Assembly (NCBI GenBank): GCA_013399305.1
Contig: VXAI01000275.1
Coordinates: forward strand, 387,354 to 451,353
DNA from: Rostratula benghalensis
Taxonomy: Eukaryota > Chordata > Aves > Charadriiformes > Rostratulidae
Direction of reading: 5' to 3'
Length of the DNA stretch: 64,000 nucleotides
The position numbers and the translations under genes are program-made. This document shows, one piece after another, positions 59,701 through 64,000 of the stretch (positions are counted from its first letter, which is position 1; each line of letters starts with the position of its first letter). The notes under the pieces were generated by a model, which saw nothing but the letters and a program-made list of their open reading frames with translations, searched no databases and was not told the origin of the DNA.

Positions 59701-62700
59701 GAGTCCATCTCACACAGTAACAATAAAATGCCTAAAAAGAAACCAGAAAGATGTCCCAGGTTCAACACACCCAAATTTTGTAGGGAATATAAAGTTCGGT
59801 GAATTCTGTCAACAGGCAGAGCAAGGCTCTCTGTGAGCAGTGTGCATTCCATTTCCTGTGTTATCTGTGCACAGGAAAAACACTTTGAAATATCACCATT
59901 AAGAGCTCTCAAAAGATGAAGCAGAACTTCTCAGGAGGTAACAAAGGCACAAGCAGCACAAATTCAGAGCGGTTTTACAGCTTATATCATGGGTAACACC
60001 CTCTTTTCTACTGTATTCATAGCCTTGCTTCATTACAGTGTGGCTGAGGTACCCAGAAAATGGGCTGGGAAAACATCTCCCAGCACATGGCAGGATCACT
60101 TTGGGGTATATCACAATGGGCTTGAGAGGGTTTTGTTACTTCGTGACTTTGAACTTCATCCATGCACCTCCCTGGCCTGTGTGTCATCTCTCACTTCCAT
60201 AGTTCAGAGCCAGATATGGCAGGCATAGAAAATGATGTTACTGATGGATACAAACACACGGGTATTGCACTGTGGATCATTTTAAGAAGTGTGACTTGCT
60301 ACACACCCCATTTCTCAGAGGACCAAAAGAACCAGACCTTAAATCAGACCATTACGGTTCCAGGTATTAAGGCAATGAACAGCAAGCATGTAAGGTATGA
60401 TGTCTTGACTGATTGTCTTGGATGTGGAAAAAAATATGTATGTGATACTGCTCACATGCATAACCATGAGGAGATATGACCTTTCACTACAGCAATGAAA
60501 GACCCAATGTAGCACTTAAGCACACAGCAAATTTCATGAAGGTGCTTAATTTCCGTTGTGTTCTGCGGGCTGGATTATTTTTTTAAACCTTTTAAACCTT
60601 TTTTTAAACCTCTGCCGAACTGAGGGATTGAAATCACACCACTGAGCTTTCCAAAAGATAGACAGTAATAGCACTTAGCTGAGAGTCCTAGTGAACCTAC
60701 TATTCCTATCTCTAGAAGAAATGACTGGAAGAGCCCCAAACCTGATCATGGTCTTTTTCACACAAGGTTCTTGCCTGCTGCAGCAACATCCCATCTCTGC
60801 ATTCTGCTCGCGGCTCTCATGGCAGCTGCTTGCAACAACAGGGACTCTGTTCCTTCTCGCCCGGGCAGGAAAACAGAAGCATGGTGAAAACATAAGCTAC
60901 TCAGACAAGATTAAATGCAAGCCATGTAGTGATAACCACCACAAGAAGCATTTATGTTTTCATTCACGGGTCTGTGCCCTACTGGCATCAAGTGGATGCC
61001 ACGCTAGGACTACTAAGCTCACCTCCACCTGTATGTCCATTTGTGCGTTTCCTCATCCCTGCTACAGATATGGAATTATGCTGGACTCCTACCTAAATTC
61101 AGCTAGTAGTGGTTTCTCTGTAAATTTGTGAACACGTGCATCCGAATGCAAGGAAAGCAGAATTTCCACCACTATTACAGTAAAAGAAGTCACTGCGACA
61201 CAGCCGGAGCTCTGCCAATTTGTACCAACCCCTGACCTGACTTACTGTGCTTTCCTGTAAATCAGAAAGCAAAGTCATTTTCACAAATCAGCAGAGGGAA
61301 TAAAAAAAAAAATCCATTAAGGTAGAAATTTGCAGGCTATTTCAGATTCCAGCATTTATGCAGGAGCAATTAATAAGCAAATACATGTTATATGTCTGAT
61401 CTGGGCAAATTCTGTCCCAAATCAGCACAGCGCTATGATTAACTGCATGGGTTGAGCTGCATAGTCTGTCTTGTAACAGTTGGAAGAACAGCCTTTTCCC
61501 TTGATAATGCCTGAGTGTCAGGTTCAGGGAGCCCATGTAGATTTGGTGGCCATGCCTTCTCCCGTGACTGAGATTAGCTACCATCTGGTAATGCTTCAGA
61601 GGAGAACCTTTCCCCATTGTCACTTCCTTTGTCTGATGGTCTGTAACATCTGACCTCCGCTTCGCAGGTCGTGGCCTTCACCTCCTTTCTTTCCAATAGG
61701 AATAATGACAGCAGGGTTAAGTTTATATGATACCTCTGGTAAGTGCTACTTGTGAGCACTGGGCTCTCGCAGCACTCTCCTTTCTTTGATGCTAAAGTTT
61801 CTGTTTTGACCTCCTTGTAACATTAAATCAGTCTGCCCTATGCCACCAATCTGGCCCCCTGGTTTGCAGGTGTCTGCACTTCTATTTCTCCCTCCTGCCT
61901 CATGGTCTATGAAAATCCTGAGATGAAGGTAAGTCCCAGTTGTCTTTGCAAGGGTATTTTTTTTCTTTTTTCCTTAATCAGACTTAAATTCTCTCTCTTG
62001 TTCAATTATATAGCTCTTATTCCTTGTTTCATGTGTAACCAATAGACTAAAGGGCCACCAGCTACCACAGCAGGAGACAGTCTCAGCCTCAAAGCACTTC
62101 CTTTCTGATGTCAAACAGAGGACATTTTTCATTTTTGTTTATTAAAGGACTGAATTCCATGGCAAGACTCCCATCAGCTACTGTGAGAACAAGACTTCAT
62201 GTTAAGTGACTTCCCTAAATTCATGGAAGAATGTTCTGGCAAGACAAGTATGGTGCCTTAAATTCCTGAAAGTCTGTCCTGGCTTGTAACAGCACAAGTG
62301 CATCCCTCTTTGTACGGACCCTGCACCAGTGTCACTGACAAAAAGAGCATTTCTACTTGTGGGCTTCAGTAATAGCAGGACTCTCCACAGTCTTCCTACT
62401 CTTCCTACTGCTGTGCAGTATCTTTCCATTCTCTTTACACAGACTAAGAAGTTCAAGCTGATCAAGAGGTCTTCTGCAGAGAAGAATTTAGGGTCCACAT
62501 AAATGATAAACTTGACAGCCTTGGGAGCAAGCATCTAGCAACATAAAAGAGGTATAGATCTCTTAGAACAAAATGACAAACACTCCTTGAATGAACCTGC
62601 TAATTCCTGATGTTGGAGTGGAAGTTCTCCCAATACATTGATAGGATTTTATTTTCTGTGGGCATTCAGGTATGTGTTTCTGAAGAATCTGAATTTTGCT

Positions 62701-63612
62701 ATACCTAATCACTTTTAGATCCCTTAACTGTCATGAGAGTGGCAAGAAGAGATGCTGAATGAATTGGCAGTTCAGTGCTATACCTGCTAGTATTCTGGAA
62801 ACCCAGGATACTATGCAAGTCCCACACCCATCTCTCGCTAGTCACTGCCACTGCCTGGGGTCGCAAAGCAACATTTGGCTCACAAGCTCTGCAAACATGT
62901 GGTTGCACCAATGCAGCCAGCAGCAAGGCTGTGATTACACTGGGATGGCTGAGAAATCTGAATCCCTAGCTCTGGGAGAAAGTGAGGAGGGAAAGGTGAG
63001 AACAACCATCCTTAGTTACCCTGGGAGGAAGCTGCAGGCCTAGGCCCGCTTCAGCCTGTGATGCAGGGGGGACCCTCAAGCATCTATCACCGACCTCTGC
63101 CTCATTTCATCCTAGAGCACCTCTTCCGTGGTTCTCCGAGGGGTGGCTAGCTGTAATTCTGCTTTCAGTCATTAAATTCGGCCTGGTTTTGGTATGCAGT
63201 TCCCAGCTGAGGAAGGTTGGAAACTCCCGAGGCACAGTTCACCATAAAGATGTCTTTAATAAGTGTGGCCAGATGGTGCTGTCACTGTGGCCAGGGCCTG
63301 CATCAGGTGCAGTTTCCTTTCTAGACACTTTTCAACCTTGTTTCTCTGACACGGCTATGAGTGCCACACAGTCTGTTGAAAAATGGTGTTCTTACCACTG
63401 TTACTGTCTCTTAGTGGACATTTTGTGTTTTGTTCTCTGCTCTCTCATTGCTGGTTGCTGGGCTGGAACACTGCTGCTGCCCCGCTGGCTAGTGGGGGGG
63501 AAACCTCTTTCATGCATCCTTTCTTATTTCAAAAAATATTTTCCAAACTATTACTGAATAGGCTCTTAAAATTCTTAAAGTTTCAAAATAAATATATATA
63601 TAATATAAAAAA
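56761..63612. other. Intergenic or intronic DNA, no gene recognised
   Basis: No exon could be assigned. GC-richer stretches at about 58,540-58,930 are open on the minus strand (58,771-58,514, beginning MGDLAATFDTQKLLLQ), but the product is unknown and no splice signals decide it. A-run at 57,893-57,914; TTTTTTTAAACC repeated imperfectly at about 60,575-60,612; a TA-rich run (TATATATATAATATAAAAAA) just before the gap. Confidence 0.45.
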
Positions 63613-64000
63613 NNNNNNNNNNNNNNNNNNNNNNNNNNNNNNNNNNNNNNNNNNNNNNNNNNNNNNNNNNNNNNNNNNNNNNNNNNNNNNNNNNNNNNNN
63701 NNNNNNNNNNNNNNNNNNNNNNNNNNNNNNNNNNNNNNNNNNNNNNNNNNNNNNNNNNNNNNNNNNNNNNNNNNNNNNNNNNNNNNNNNNNNNNNNNNNN
63801 NNNNNNNNNNNNNNNNNNNNNNNNNNNNNNNNNNNNNNNNNNNNNNNNNNNNNNNNNNNNNNNNNNNNNNNNNNNNNNNNNNNNNNNNNNNNNNNNNNNN
63901 NNNNNNNNNNNNNNNNNNNNNNNNNNNNNNNNNNNNNNNNNNNNNNNNNNNNNNNNNNNNNNNNNNNNNNNNNNNNNNNNNNNNNNNNNNNNNNNNNNNN
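63613..64000. other. Assembly gap (388 N)
   Basis: All bases are N to the end of the window. The gap begins directly after an AT-only low-complexity run. Confidence 1.

Overview
The window is bird nuclear DNA. The evidence is CR1 LINE copies with the typical avian 3' end (ATTCTGTG-type repeats), avian ERVL-type LTRs, compact introns, and one vertebrate gene that can be followed exon by exon. The species cannot be named from the sequence. Nothing prokaryotic is present.

The one intact gene is NDUFA9 on the minus strand (start codon at 33,414, stop at 16,743). It encodes the 39-kDa NAD(P)H-binding accessory subunit of mitochondrial complex I. All 11 coding exons join in frame with GT-AG introns and give 380 residues. 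Its start lies in a CpG island (about 33,170-33,960). The island holds a YY1-type element over the start codon and two NRF1-like sites just upstream, as is common for nuclear genes of oxidative phosphorylation.

On the other side of that promoter, on the plus strand at 42,673-45,697, lies a broken copy of AKAP3, the sperm fibrous-sheath A-kinase anchoring protein. Conserved blocks occur in the right order, but they sit in different frames and carry in-frame stops, one of them inside the PKA-docking helix. Its last exon is still separated by an intron, and it sits head to head with NDUFA9 as in mammals. It therefore looks like a unitary pseudogene (a decayed original, not a retrocopy). This is the most interesting item in the window.

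Layout: 1-1,382 CR1 with an open reverse transcriptase frame that lost its FADD box; 3,056-3,412 LTR fragment; 5,375-6,115 solo LTR; 7,969-8,320 old tandem duplication; 8,478-9,449 decayed CR1; 11,796-11,996 CR1 fragment; 16,743-33,414 NDUFA9, with an ERVL-type LTR in intron 8; 33,170-33,960 CpG island; 36,481-36,690 MIR-like relic; 42,673-45,697 AKAP3 pseudogene; 56,045-56,330 CR1 fragment next to a second CpG-rich patch (56,470-56,760) with no recognised gene; 63,613-64,000 assembly gap. The remaining sequence is ordinary intergenic or intronic DNA in which I recognise no gene. DYRK4 and GALNT8, the expected flanking genes from the mammalian order, were not found by eye.
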